A stretch of 64,000 nucleotides of DNA from Nonomuraea sp. SBT364 (GTDB lineage: Bacteria > Actinomycetota > Actinomycetes > Streptosporangiales > Streptosporangiaceae). The stretch lies in NCBI RefSeq assembly GCF_001083785.1, contig NZ_LAVL01000032.1, forward strand, positions 1 to 64,000, in the 5' to 3' direction. A program made the translations under genes and the position numbers. Each line of letters starts with the position of its first letter. Within the stretch, counting starts at the first letter, position 1. Below the pieces are notes generated by a model. It was not told the origin of the DNA. It saw only the letters and a program-made list of their open reading frames with translations, and ran no database searches. This document shows positions 50,843-61,656 of the stretch, piece after piece.

Positions 50843-52224
50843 ACGGGCACGGTAACGCGTTCCCGATCGGCGGGGCGATGCTCCCGGCGCGGTATCCCGT
50901 GTACGGCGAGCGCGGCAGCCACGGCGGCCAGGGGGATGGCGGGCAGCACGTACCGGTGGTCGAAGTCCAGCGCGGCGACCGGCGCGACGAGCAGGAACAC
51001 GGCGAACGCCAGCGGCAGCAGCGCCGCCGGCCGGCGGCCTGCCGACTCTGCCGCCCGCCGGCGGCCTGCCGACCCCGCCGCCCCGGCCAGCAGCATCACG
51101 CCGAAGAGGGTGCCGTGCAGGAACCACGGGTACGGGTAGGCGGCCAGGATCGACGCGAACGGCTCCACCGAGCGCATGCCGCGGATGTCGCGGTCGTACT
51201 CCGCGCGCACCTTGTCCACCAGCGGGCCGGCGGGCAGGGTCCAGGTGCCGTACGGGAAGCGTGAGGTGGGCGTCATGCGGTCGGGGTGCGGCACGGGCTC
51301 CCAGGTGAAGGCGAGGGCGGTGTCCGCGGCGACCTCGGCCAGGTAGTCGAGCGGCTGGTCGGCGATGGCGCGCAGCGCGAAGGACCGGGCCAGGTCGTTG
51401 TGCGCGAACCTGCCGCCGGGCAGCCGGTTGAGCGAGGCCTGGGGCGCCCACACGTACTCGGAGGCGGCGTCCAGGACGGTGCCGTTGGGGCAGAGCCGGG
51501 CCTGTTCGGGCGGCGGCTCGATGACGGAGCAGTCGGCGAACGTCATGGTCCGCGCCCAGAGCGCGACGCCGTCGGACACGCTGAGCGCGAGGCGCCCGTG
51601 GTGCTGGGCGTACCAGCCGGCGTAGCCGAGCAGCGGCAGCGCGCCCGCCAGGGCGAGCGCGACGACGCCCCGCCACGGGACGCGCCGCAGCAGCAGCCAC
51701 AGGACGGCCAGGCCGATCAGCGGCGCGGCGGCGGTGCGGGTCAGCCCGGCCAGCGCGAGCAGCAGCCCGGCGGCCGCGGCGGCCCACCAGGTGACCTCCT
51801 CGCGCCACAGGAGCACGCAGAGCGCGGCCACGACGAGGGCGATGACCTGCAGGTCGGACAGGATGGCGTGCTCCAGCCTGACGAACGACGGGTCGAACAG
51901 CACGGGCAGCGCGGCGAGCGTCGCCCCCCAGCCGGGCAGCCCGCGCCGGCGCAGCAGGGCGTAGATCATGACGGCGACGCCGAGCCCGATCGCGTGCTGC
52001 GCCCCGGCGATCAGCCGCACGCTGCCGAAGGGCCGCATCAGCCACAGGAACCAGGAGTAGCCGGCGGGGTGGAAGGCGGCCCCGGGCCGCATGTGCACGG
52101 CCGTGTCCAGGTACGTGAAGGAGTCGTACCAGTACACCATCGCGGTGTCGTACCCCAGCATGACCAGCACGCGCAGCGCCGCGGCGAGCACGAGGACGAC
52201 GGCGAACAGGCGGTGCGCGGCCAT
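50839..52224 (-). CDS. Polytopic glycosyltransferase-like membrane protein (GT39/PMT-like)
   Basis: A 461-residue membrane protein with about ten hydrophobic segments. The first loop has MVYWYDSFTYLDTAVHMRPG and AAFHPAGYSWFLWLMRPFGS, which resembles the acidic first-loop motif of polyprenyl-phosphate-dependent sugar transferases. The LEHAILSDLQVIALVVAALC segment fits the second loop of such enzymes. The C-terminus holds a duplicated AESAGRRPAA-type repeat. Its stop overlaps the kinase start (ATGA). Sugar and acceptor unknown; acting in cell-envelope glycosylation is an inference. Confidence 0.8.
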   Translation of the reverse strand: MAAHRLFAVVLVLAAALRVLVMLGYDTAMVYWYDSFTYLDTAVHMRPGAAFHPAGYSWFLWLMRPFGSVRLIAGAQHAIGLGVAVMIYALLRRRGLPGWGATLAALPVLFDPSFVRLEHAILSDLQVIALVVAALCVLLWREEVTWWAAAAAGLLLALAGLTRTAAAPLIGLAVLWLLLRRVPWRGVVALALAGALPLLGYAGWYAQHHGRLALSVSDGVALWARTMTFADCSVIEPPPEQARLCPNGTVLDAASEYVWAPQASLNRLPGGRFAHNDLARSFALRAIADQPLDYLAEVAADTALAFTWEPVPHPDRMTPTSRFPYGTWTLPAGPLVDKVRAEYDRDIRGMRSVEPFASILAAYPYPWFLHGTLFGVMLLAGAAGSAGRRRAAESAGRRPAALLPLAFAVFLLVAPVAALDFDHRYVLPAIPLAAVAAALAVHGIPRREHRPADRERVTVPV

Positions 52225-52289
52225 GGACGGCTCCCCCGGACGGGCCGGGGCGGATCCCGGCCGGAGGGGACGCAGTCCAGCGCCCGGCC

Positions 52290-52331
52290 CATAACCCGGG
52301 CGTCACCTCGAATGGTTACGCCCGCGTTATG
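52290..52331. promoter_or_regulatory. 14-bp inverted repeat between divergent operons
   Basis: CATAACCCGGGCGT (52290-52303) and ACGCCCGCGTTATG (52318-52331) match as inverted arms at 13 of 14 positions with a 14-nt spacer. It lies in the 150-bp gap between the glycosyltransferase-HK-RR operon and the OmpR-type RR/HK pair, so either regulator could bind it. Confidence 0.6.
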
Positions 52332-52374
52332 CCCCTAAAGTCACACTGTTCGTCACTTAAGGATCTATGGGGGC

Positions 52375-53034
52375 ATGGTGCGTGTCTTGATCGCCGAGGA
52401 CGAGCGGATGCTCGCCGACTCGATCGCGGAGGGCCTGCGGGACGAGGCGCTCGCCGTGGACGTCGCCTACGACGGGGAGGCGGCGCTGGAGCGCCTGGGC
52501 GTCCACGACTACGACGTGCTGATCCTGGACCGGGACCTGCCGGGCAGGCACGGCGACGAGGTGTGCTCGGCCGTGGTGGAGCGCGGCTGGCTGGTCCGGG
52601 TGCTCATGCTGACGGCCGCCTCCGACGTGCGCTCCAGGGTTGCGGGGCTGTCGCTGGGGGCCGACGACTACCTGCCGAAGCCGTTCGCGTTCGAGGAACT
52701 GCTGGCGCGGGTGCACGCGCTGGGGCGCCGGGCCAGGCGGGCCGATCCGCCGATGCTGGAGCGGGCCGGGGTGCGGCTGGACTGGGCGCACCGGCAGGTG
52801 TTCCGCGAGGGCCGGTACGTGCCGCTGGCGCGCAAGGAGTTCGGCGTGCTGGCCGAGCTGCTGCGCGCGCGGGGGGCCGTGGTGTCGGCGGAGGAGCTGC
52901 TGGAGAAGGTGTGGGACGAGCACATCGACCCGTTCACCAACACCGTGCGGACCACGATGATGAAGCTGCGCAAGAAGCTCGGCCAGCCGCAGGTCATCGA
53001 GACCGTGCCGGGAGCGGGGTATCGCATCCCATGA
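52375..53034 (+). CDS. OmpR/PhoB-type response regulator
   Basis: A 219-residue regulator. Receiver domain: VRVLIAEDERMLADSIAEGL, phospho-acceptor in DVLILDRDLPGRHGDEV and Lys in LGADDYLPKPFAFEELLARV. The C-terminal winged helix has EGRYVPLARKEFGVLAELL, VVSAEELLEKVWDEH and MKLRKKLGQPQVIETVPGAG then YRIP. ATG start. The downstream kinase overlaps it by 4 bases (ATGA), so they are a cognate pair. A 14-bp inverted repeat upstream may be its own site. Confidence 0.95.
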   Translation: MVRVLIAEDERMLADSIAEGLRDEALAVDVAYDGEAALERLGVHDYDVLILDRDLPGRHGDEVCSAVVERGWLVRVLMLTAASDVRSRVAGLSLGADDYLPKPFAFEELLARVHALGRRARRADPPMLERAGVRLDWAHRQVFREGRYVPLARKEFGVLAELLRARGAVVSAEELLEKVWDEHIDPFTNTVRTTMMKLRKKLGQPQVIETVPGAGYRIP

Positions 53035-54173
53035 GCGTCCGCATCCGTTTCGCCCTGGCCTGCGCCGGGGTGTTCCTCGTGGCGGGCGGGCTCGTGCTGG
53101 CGGGCGTGTACGTCGTGGTGCAGCGGAGCCTCGGCTACCGGTCCGGCCTCATCACCCCGGCCTACGTCGAGACCGACGCCGGGGCGGCCGGCCGCTACAC
53201 CCCCGTCTACGAGTTCACCCGGGACCGGGTCATGCACGTCCGCGCCGTCTACGAGCGCGACACGCTGGCCAACGTGCGCACCGTCGGCGCGCTCGTCCTG
53301 CTGGCCGGCACGGGCGTGGCGGCCGCGCTCGGCTGGCGGGCCGCCGGCTGGGCGCTGCGCCCGGTCAGGCACGCCACCGAGACCGCCCGGCGGGTCGCGC
53401 AGAGCCACGACCTGACCGAGCGCATCGGCTGGCAGGGGCCGCGCGACGAGGTCGGGGAGCTGACCGACATCTTCGACACCATGCTCGGCCGCCTGGCCCG
53501 CTCCTTCGACGGGCAGCGCCGCTTCGTCGCCAACGCCTCGCACGAGCTGCGCACGCCGCTGACGATCAACCGGACGCTGGTGGACGTGGCGGTGCGTCGG
53601 CCGGACGCGACCGACGACGTCAAACGGCTCGGCGAGTCGCTGCTGCTGGTCAACACCCGGCACGAGCGGCTCATCGACGGCCTGCTGGCGCTGACCGAGG
53701 GCGAGCAGGCGGTGCTGGACCGGCGGCCGTTCGACCTGACGGACGTGGCCGAGCACGTGCTCGACCAGGCGGCCGCCGAGGCGCTGGAGCGGGAGGTGAC
53801 GATCCACCGGCTGCTCGACGCGGCGCCGACCGCGGGCGAGGCGGTGCTGGTGGAGCGGCTGGTGCAGAACCTGGTGGAGAACGCGATCCGGCACAACCAC
53901 CCCAAGGGCGAGGTGTGGGTGACGACACGGCAGCGGGCCGAGCGGGTGGAGCTGGTCGTGGCCAACACCGGGCTGCAGGTGCCGCCGTACGAGATCGAGA
54001 CGATCTTCGAGCCGTTCCGGCGGCTGCACGGCGACCGGCTGCGCTCCGAGCGGGGCAGCGGGCTGGGCCTGTCGATCGTCCGGGTGATCGCCGAGGCGCA
54101 CGGCGGCACGGTCGTCGCCCGGCCCCGCGAGGAGGGCGGGCTGACCATCACGGTCGAGCTGCCGGTCGCCTAG
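53031..54173 (+). CDS. HisKA-type sensor histidine kinase
   Basis: A 380-residue membrane kinase with two transmembrane segments (near residues 10-32 and 85-107) enclosing a short extracytoplasmic loop of about 50 residues. A HAMP linker (RAAGWALRPVRHATETARRV) precedes the HisKA segment with the phospho-acceptor His in FVANASHELRTPLTINRTLV. HATPase_c has LVQNLVENAIRHNHPKGEVW, ETIFEPFRRLHGDRL and GLGLSIVRVIAEAHGGTV. Paired with the response regulator through a 4-base overlap. Its stop codon overlaps that of the convergent NACHT gene (shared CTAG). Confidence 0.95.
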   Translation: MSVRIRFALACAGVFLVAGGLVLAGVYVVVQRSLGYRSGLITPAYVETDAGAAGRYTPVYEFTRDRVMHVRAVYERDTLANVRTVGALVLLAGTGVAAALGWRAAGWALRPVRHATETARRVAQSHDLTERIGWQGPRDEVGELTDIFDTMLGRLARSFDGQRRFVANASHELRTPLTINRTLVDVAVRRPDATDDVKRLGESLLLVNTRHERLIDGLLALTEGEQAVLDRRPFDLTDVAEHVLDQAAAEALEREVTIHRLLDAAPTAGEAVLVERLVQNLVENAIRHNHPKGEVWVTTRQRAERVELVVANTGLQVPPYEIETIFEPFRRLHGDRLRSERGSGLGLSIVRVIAEAHGGTVVARPREEGGLTITVELPVA

Positions 54174-57100
54174 GGGCTGTGGATCTTGCGGAGCACGTCC
54201 TCCGGGATGCCCGCCTGGACGAGACTCTCCCAGCTCTCGAACCGCTCGGCGATCATCGACTCGACGAGCGGGCGGAGCAGGGCGTGCTCGGCGCCGCCGT
54301 GCAGCAGCTCGCTGAGGATGCGGCCGCGCTCGGCGAACGGCAGCGTGCCGCCGTCCAGCGTGACCGCGTGCGCGATCAGGCCGAGTAACCGGCCGCCGCC
54401 GGAGATGTTCGCGGCGGTGACGGCGCCGATCGCGTCCAGGTAGAGGGCGACGCGCTCCCCCGGGTCCGCCGGGCCGCCGGTCAGCAGCTCCTGCACCAGG
54501 TGGGTGGCGCTGACCACCTGACCCGACGGCCGCAGCACGAGCGGCAGGTCGGCGTCGTCGGCCAGCAGGTCGGCCAGCAGGTCGGTGTCGAGGCTGAGCA
54601 GGTAGGGGCGCTCGGCGAAGGCCCGGGTGCGGTGCCGCAGCACGGCGGCCCGCTGCCGCATCCGGTGGTCGAACCACCAGCTCAGTCCCTCAGCCGCGGG
54701 CGGCTCGGCCAGGGCGGCCAGCAGCACGTCGCGCTCGCCGCCCGCCGACACCCGCTGCGCGGGCAGCGCGGCCAGCAGGCCGCTCCAGCCGTCCTCGCCG
54801 AGCTGGCTGCGCCACAGATGCGCGTACGACGTCCACCGGGCCAGGTGGTCGCCGTCGCCCAGCAGGTCCGACACGCGGACCGGCTCCCCCGCGGCGGCCG
54901 TGTGCAACAGCGTGAGGTTGGCCGAGTAGGCGGCCAGCCGCCGCGTGACGGGATGGCGCACGGGCTCGAAGGCGGTGAAGGAGCGCCGGCGCCGATCGTG
55001 CAGCGACTCGCGCAGCAGCGCGGCGAGCAGGCCGGCCGCGCGGGCGCGGACGTCGGCGGGCAGCGCGGTCATCAGCTCGACCGCGAAGCCGATCGCCGGC
55101 CCGCGCTCGGCCAGGCAGGAGAACGAGGCGACGGCGTAGAGCAGGTCGTCGTCGATGTCCTGGGCGGGGGCGGCGGCCAGCTCGCTCTCCATCAGGTCGT
55201 GCCGCCGCACCAGCTCGCGCACCGCGTACACGGCCAGCCAGCCGACGAGGAACTCGCCGAACGTGGCGTGCAGGAACTCGTAGCGCGGCACCCGGTCGCC
55301 GGGCTCGGTGCGGTGCACGAAGAAGAAGCGCCGCGTGGCCCGGCGGGCCCAGTTGACGGTGCCTCCGGCGTCGCGGCGCGCCTGCCCGCACACCGCCGCC
55401 AGGTCGGCGTCCAGCGCCGCCTCCGCCGCCACCGGCCGCCCGCGCGCGAACATCGACAGCGCCACCACGCCGAGCTGCACCAGCTCCCGGTCGACCAGGG
55501 CGCGCTGGCGGGCCGGGGGCAGCCCGCCGGCCGCCGCGTCCTTGGCCACCTCGCGCTGGGCGAAGTCGCGGATGAGCGACTCGTACAGCTGGGCGCGGCC
55601 GATGCCGGTGCCGTCCGGCCGCACCGGGTCGCCGGTGGCGTCGTGCATCGCGAGCAGCAGCAGGAGCAGCGGCTGGGTGGCGAGCTCGCCGTGGGCGAGC
55701 GCCGCGTCGGCGGCCAGCGGCACCCGGTCGTGCCGGGCCAGCAGCGCCCGGTTGGTCTGGTCCCAGATGTCCAGCCAGCGCCGCACCTGGTCCTCCTCGA
55801 ACGGCTGGAGCTGCAGCGCCAGCACGCCCTCGGGGAACCTGACCTGGCCGGCGAGCACGGTGCGGCCGGTCACGATCACCGCGACGGGCCGGCCCACCCG
55901 GTACTGCCCGGCCTGGAACTCCTGGATCTGCTCCAGGTAGTCGTGGCGGCTGGAGATCAGCTCGTCGAACCCGTCGAGCATGACGACCGGCAGCGCCCCG
56001 CCGGCCGCGTCGACCAGTTCCTCGAAGCGCACCTCCTCGCCGAGCACGTTGCGCAGGCCCTGGTCGATCTGGGAGATGACGGTGGACTCGGCGACGACGT
56101 GGCGCAGCTCGACCCTGATCGGCAGGAACTCCGACCCGGCCAGCCGGGCGGCGAGCACCTCGGCCAGCTTGGTCTTGCCCGCGCCCGGCTCGCCGAGCAC
56201 GACCAGGGGCGCCTGGGTGGCGCCGAGCGAGGTGAGGTGGCCGACCAGGAACGCCTCGGCGTCCGGCAGCCGGCGGCGGTCGTTCCACCAGCTGCGCGTT
56301 GCGGGCGTGGCCTCGCGGGTCATCTCCGCGACCCGGCAGCGGGGGCTGATGTAGCCCTCGCCGAGCAGCGGCAGCGTGACGTCCTCGGGGGCGGTGCCGC
56401 CCGCCATGAGCGGCTGGTCCAGGGCGGTGGCGGCGAGCCGCACCAGGTGGATCATCGGCCGGTCGCCCACCCGCGGCGGGGCCAGCTCGGCCAGCAGCCG
56501 CGCCACCCGCGACAGGCCCGCGCCGAGCGGCGGCGTCGCGGTGACCAGGCTCCACATGCCGAACTCGGGGTTGTCCCGGCTGAGCAGCCGGAAGTCCTCG
56601 TCGTAGATGCGCAGCGCCTGCGCGGCGGGGCCGTCGGCGAGCAGGATCGGCAGCCGGGTGCGGTCGCCCGCCGGGAGCTTCTCCCACACGGGCAGTCCGC
56701 GCGCGTAGGCGGTGAAGGCGTCGGACATCCGCCGGTAGACGTGCTGGACGGCCTGCCGGGTCTCCTCGTACGGGCGGTGCGGCTCGGGCATCGGCAGCCT
56801 GGTCAGCAGCAGGCTCTCCACCAGGGCCGCGAACCGCTCGGCGGGCCCGCTGCCGGGGTGGCCGGAGTGGTCGAGCGACTCCAGCCCGATCGGCAGCCGC
56901 GCCTCGCCCAGCGCCTCGAAGTACGCCGACACCACGATCACCGCGTGCGCCGCGGCCAGCCGCTGGGTCCGGTCGAACCGGTGACCGCCGCGGCCGCTCA
57001 TCCGGCGGACCACGTCCTCGGTGTAGCGGACCACGTCGGCGCGCAGGTCGAGCAGGCCCATCGGCAGCCGCGCTCCGCCGGCCAGCGCCCAGCCGGTCAG

Positions 57101-57196
57101 CGACACGGTCGAGGCGAGGTCGACGAGCTTGACGAGCCGGCCCTGCTCGCAGCCGAGAATCTTCAGGGCGTCGGCGTAGCTGAGGATGTCCGTCAT
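54170..57196 (-). CDS. NACHT-domain STAND NTPase
   Basis: A 1008-residue protein. An N-terminal helical domain (residues 1 to about 310, starting LSYADALKILGCEQGRLVKL) resembles those annotated on actinobacterial NACHT proteins. The NACHT core has Walker A VVLGEPGAGKTKLAE (Lys341), Walker B LPVVMLDGFDELISS (Asp408, Asp411, Glu412), TQPLLLLLLAMHDA and the winged-helix motif YEFLHATFGEFLVGWLAVYA. The C-terminal 350 residues are helical without recognisable repeats. Bacterial NACHT proteins include anti-phage defence ATPases; no effector domain is recognised and no partner gene is coupled. GGAGA lies 6 nt before the ATG. It follows prpE on the same strand after 64 bp. Confidence 0.88.
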   Translation of the reverse strand: MTDILSYADALKILGCEQGRLVKLVDLASTVSLTGWALAGGARLPMGLLDLRADVVRYTEDVVRRMSGRGGHRFDRTQRLAAAHAVIVVSAYFEALGEARLPIGLESLDHSGHPGSGPAERFAALVESLLLTRLPMPEPHRPYEETRQAVQHVYRRMSDAFTAYARGLPVWEKLPAGDRTRLPILLADGPAAQALRIYDEDFRLLSRDNPEFGMWSLVTATPPLGAGLSRVARLLAELAPPRVGDRPMIHLVRLAATALDQPLMAGGTAPEDVTLPLLGEGYISPRCRVAEMTREATPATRSWWNDRRRLPDAEAFLVGHLTSLGATQAPLVVLGEPGAGKTKLAEVLAARLAGSEFLPIRVELRHVVAESTVISQIDQGLRNVLGEEVRFEELVDAAGGALPVVMLDGFDELISSRHDYLEQIQEFQAGQYRVGRPVAVIVTGRTVLAGQVRFPEGVLALQLQPFEEDQVRRWLDIWDQTNRALLARHDRVPLAADAALAHGELATQPLLLLLLAMHDATGDPVRPDGTGIGRAQLYESLIRDFAQREVAKDAAAGGLPPARQRALVDRELVQLGVVALSMFARGRPVAAEAALDADLAAVCGQARRDAGGTVNWARRATRRFFFVHRTEPGDRVPRYEFLHATFGEFLVGWLAVYAVRELVRRHDLMESELAAAPAQDIDDDLLYAVASFSCLAERGPAIGFAVELMTALPADVRARAAGLLAALLRESLHDRRRRSFTAFEPVRHPVTRRLAAYSANLTLLHTAAAGEPVRVSDLLGDGDHLARWTSYAHLWRSQLGEDGWSGLLAALPAQRVSAGGERDVLLAALAEPPAAEGLSWWFDHRMRQRAAVLRHRTRAFAERPYLLSLDTDLLADLLADDADLPLVLRPSGQVVSATHLVQELLTGGPADPGERVALYLDAIGAVTAANISGGGRLLGLIAHAVTLDGGTLPFAERGRILSELLHGGAEHALLRPLVESMIAERFESWESLVQAGIPEDVLRKIHSP

Positions 57197-57242
57197 GCGC
57201 GTCTCCGAAGAGCGTGAGAAGTCCTATCATGACGCTTTTCGT

Positions 57243-57260
57243 GGTGATTTATTGGGAAAA

Positions 57261-57265
<5 letters not shown>
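57243..57265 (-). repeat. 8-bp inverted repeat between prpE and the NACHT gene
   Basis: GGTGATTT and AAATCACC form a perfect 8-bp stem around a 7-nt loop; one arm contains the prpE stop. It may be a terminator for prpE or an operator for the NACHT gene, whose possible TAGGAC -10 box lies about 15 nt further downstream. Confidence 0.5.
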
Positions 57266-59126
<1,861 letters not shown>

Positions 59127-59225
59127 TTCCCGATCAGACCAGGCGGTTCCCGGCTGTGCAAGCCCTTCGGCGCCGAGGGCCGGAGAGATCGAGAACAAGG
59201 GCGCCCGTCCCCTTCCCTCCCGCCG

Positions 59226-59269
59226 CCGCGGGCCGCCGGGCGGCCTGCCGCGGGCCGCCGGGCGGCCTG
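59226..59269. repeat. 22-bp tandem duplication with a dispersed GC-rich core
   Basis: Two perfect, adjacent 22-bp copies, each containing CCGGGCGGCCTGCCG-like sequence that can fold on itself. Related cores occur at 51031-51045 and 51057-51073 (inside the glycosyltransferase gene) and at 60673-60686. The array lies in the gap before the first nucleotidyltransferase gene. Confidence 0.7.
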
Positions 59270-59295
59270 CCGCCGGGGGCTGGCATGGTGGCCGG

Positions 59296-59934
59296 GTGAA
59301 CGATGACCTGATTCTCTCCGTCGTGACGGGCTCGCGGGCGTACGGGCTGGAGACCGCCGCGTCCGACACCGACCGGCGGGGCGTGTTCGTGGCGCCGACG
59401 GCCGAGTTCTGGCGGCTGGACAAACCGGCGACGCACCGCGACGGGCCGCTGCCCGAGCAGTTCTCGTGGGAGGTGGAGCGGTTCTGCCGGCTGGCGCTGG
59501 ACGCGAACCCGACGGTGCTGGAGTGCCTGTGGTCGCCGATCGTCGAGGTGGCCACCCCCGAGGGGCGGCGGCTGCGCGAACTGCGGGGCGCGTTCGTGTC
59601 GCGGCGCGCCCACGAGACGTTCGCCGGCTACGCCGACGCCCAGTTCCGCCGCCTGGACCCGGCGGCGCCGAAGTGGAAGCAGGCGATGCACATGATCCGG
59701 CTGCTGATCAGCGGCCTGCACCTGATGCGGCACGGCGAACCGCTGGTCGAGGTGGGCGCCCACCGGGACCGGCTGCTGGCGGTCCGGCGCGGCGAGCTGC
59801 CGTGGGAGCGGGTGACCGCCTGGCGTGCCGAACTGGCCGCCGAGCTGGCCGTCACGGAGTCCGTACTGCCCGGGAAGCCGGACCGGGCGGCGGTGGAGGC
59901 GTTTCTGATGGACGTGCGGAAGGAGCACCTGTGA
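59296..59934 (+). CDS. RlaP/YcgL-type nucleotidyltransferase, first of a coupled pair
   Basis: A 212-residue DNA polymerase beta-superfamily nucleotidyltransferase. The signature is LSVVTGSRAYGLETAASDTD with RRG following (GSxxYG-x-SDxDxxG). The C-terminal helical half has WKQAMHMIRLLISGLHLMRH. Family members include RlaP and predicted RNA-end-modifying enzymes. GTG start; the next gene overlaps its stop (GTGA) and encodes a related enzyme, so the two should act together. Substrate unknown. Confidence 0.85.
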   Translation: MNDDLILSVVTGSRAYGLETAASDTDRRGVFVAPTAEFWRLDKPATHRDGPLPEQFSWEVERFCRLALDANPTVLECLWSPIVEVATPEGRRLRELRGAFVSRRAHETFAGYADAQFRRLDPAAPKWKQAMHMIRLLISGLHLMRHGEPLVEVGAHRDRLLAVRRGELPWERVTAWRAELAAELAVTESVLPGKPDRAAVEAFLMDVRKEHL

Positions 59935-60665
59935 AGCTGCCCGGCTGGCTGGCGGAGATCCCCGGCGAGCAGCCGCACCCGCTGACGTTCGCGACGGTGA
60001 GCGGCGCGCACCTGTACGGGTTCCCCTCGGCCGACTCCGACGTGGACCTGCGCGGCGCGCACGTGCTGCCCGTCGAGGAGGTCGTGGGCCTGACCACCGG
60101 GCCCGAGACGCTCGACCGGATGTGGACGCGCGACGGCGTCGAGGTGGACCTGGTGACGCACGACCTGGCCAAGTTCTGCCGGCTGCTGCTGGGGCGCAAC
60201 GGCTACGTCCTGGAGCAGTTGCTGTCGCCGCTGGTCGTGGTGTCGTCGCCGGTGCACGAGGAACTCGCCGCGCTCGCGCCCGGCTGTGTGACGCGGCACC
60301 ACGCGCACCACTACCTGGGGTTCGCGCGGACGCAGTGGCGGCTGTTCGGGAAGACCGGTGAGCTGAAGCCGCTGCTCTACACGTTCCGGGTGCTCGCCAC
60401 CGGGCTCCACCTCATGCGGACCGGCGTCCTGGAGGCGGACCTGACCAGGCTGTACGCGTACGTGCCCGGCTACCTGCCGGACCTGGTCGCCGCCAAGCGG
60501 GAGGCCGAGCACGGCGCCGCGCCGCGGGTCCCCTCGGCGGAGGCGGACGTGGCGCGGCTGACGGCGGAGCTGGAGGAGGCCGCGACGGCCACGCGACTCC
60601 CCGAGGCCGCGACCGCCCACCGCGCCCTGCACGACCTGGTGGTACGCACCCGCCTGTCCCGCTGA
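59931..60665 (+). CDS. RlaP/YcgL-type nucleotidyltransferase, second of a coupled pair
   Basis: A 244-residue relative of the preceding gene product. The signature is LTFATVSGAHLYGFPSADSD followed by VDLRGAHV, with Gly-Ala instead of Gly-Ser. Helical region LYTFRVLATGLHLMRTG. The metal-binding Asp pair (SDVDLRG) is intact in both proteins, so both may be active. GTG start with AGGAG 7 nt upstream in a GTGA overlap. Followed by a 180-bp intergenic region without a gene. Confidence 0.85.
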   Translation: MKLPGWLAEIPGEQPHPLTFATVSGAHLYGFPSADSDVDLRGAHVLPVEEVVGLTTGPETLDRMWTRDGVEVDLVTHDLAKFCRLLLGRNGYVLEQLLSPLVVVSSPVHEELAALAPGCVTRHHAHHYLGFARTQWRLFGKTGELKPLLYTFRVLATGLHLMRTGVLEADLTRLYAYVPGYLPDLVAAKREAEHGAAPRVPSAEADVARLTAELEEAATATRLPEAATAHRALHDLVVRTRLSR

Positions 60666-60846
60666 ACCGGCGCCCGGCGGCCTGCCCCGTGGGGCGTCCG
60701 GTGATGGGGTGGGTCGCGGGAGGTGTTCGCGCGGGTCAGTCCCCCCGGACACGGCCGCGAACGCCAACCGCCTCCCACCGGCGAGCACGCGAGGGGAGGC
60801 CGCGCGCCTTCGCCAAGCCGATCCGCCGTGGGCTCGCCCGCGAAGG

Positions 60847-61620
60847 TCAAGCGGTGAGCCTGCCGAGAAGCAGCTCCGCGTCCTGCTCGGTGACGGTGAT
60901 GCCGATCCAGTCACGGAGCCCGTCGGCGAGCTCCCGGGCGGTGGCGGCGCCGAGGTCCCCGGCGCGTACGCGGGCGTGGCCGTCCGGGGAGGCGATCGTC
61001 CGCTGGGCGAGCACGTGGCTGACGAACGGCGAGCGCGGATGGGTGGCCACGTAGTGGTTGGCCATCTCGAAGTCGGCCGGGTAGTGCGGCTCGTCCTCGC
61101 GGAAGGCGTACAGCTCGGCGGAGCCCGCGTGCAGCACCCAGAAGCCGTCGTCGAGGCTCAGCCGCCACCGCCACTCCCCCAGCTCGGCGTGCGCGCCGTC
61201 GGCGAACGGGAGCGGCTCCACCAGCCCGTCGCCGCCGAACCCGGCGTCGGCGAGCCAGCGGGCCCCGCCCGCCCCGACGGTCAGGACGGCGTGCGAGCGG
61301 GGCAGGTGCGGGCGGCCGAGCCGGATCCTGGCCAGGTGGCGCGTCACGGCGAAGCCGAGCCGTTCGAGCGCGGCGGCGAGCAGCAGGTTGTGCTCATGGC
61401 AGTAGCCGCCGCGCCGCCCCCCGACGAGCTTGTCCTGGACGGACTTCAGGTCGATGGGGACGCCTTTGCCGAGTACGGCGTCGAGGTTCTCGAACGGGAT
61501 GGCGGTCACGTGCGCGCGGTGCACCGCCCGAAGCGTCTCCGGGGTGGCGTCGCGGGGGCCGTCGTGGCCGATCCGGGTGAGGTACGCCTCGAGGTCGAGG
61601 TGGTCGATGTCCCAGTTCAT
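60847..61620 (-). CDS. nat: Arylamine N-acetyltransferase
   Basis: A 257-residue enzyme that transfers acetyl from acetyl-CoA to arylamines or hydrazides. The Cys-His-Asp triad is visible: Cys in GGRRGGYCHEHNLLLAAAL, His in RSHAVLTVGA and Asp in RWLADAGFGGDG. N-terminus LDLEAYLTRIGHDGP is typical. Length is normal. In actinomycetes related enzymes also close amide bonds in ansamycin biosynthesis, but no such cluster is present here. It is co-directional with the GNAT gene 36 bp upstream. Confidence 0.95.
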   Translation of the reverse strand: MNWDIDHLDLEAYLTRIGHDGPRDATPETLRAVHRAHVTAIPFENLDAVLGKGVPIDLKSVQDKLVGGRRGGYCHEHNLLLAAALERLGFAVTRHLARIRLGRPHLPRSHAVLTVGAGGARWLADAGFGGDGLVEPLPFADGAHAELGEWRWRLSLDDGFWVLHAGSAELYAFREDEPHYPADFEMANHYVATHPRSPFVSHVLAQRTIASPDGHARVRAGDLGAATARELADGLRDWIGITVTEQDAELLLGRLTA

Positions 61621-61656
61621 GCGGTCAAGGGTGCCGGTCGTGGCGATGGCCGCGCA

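Noticed and set aside
60470-60850. 126-codon minus-strand frame between the nucleotidyltransferase and the NAT gene
   Set aside because: It lies mostly antisense to the second nucleotidyltransferase and has Arg/Ala/Pro-rich shadow composition.
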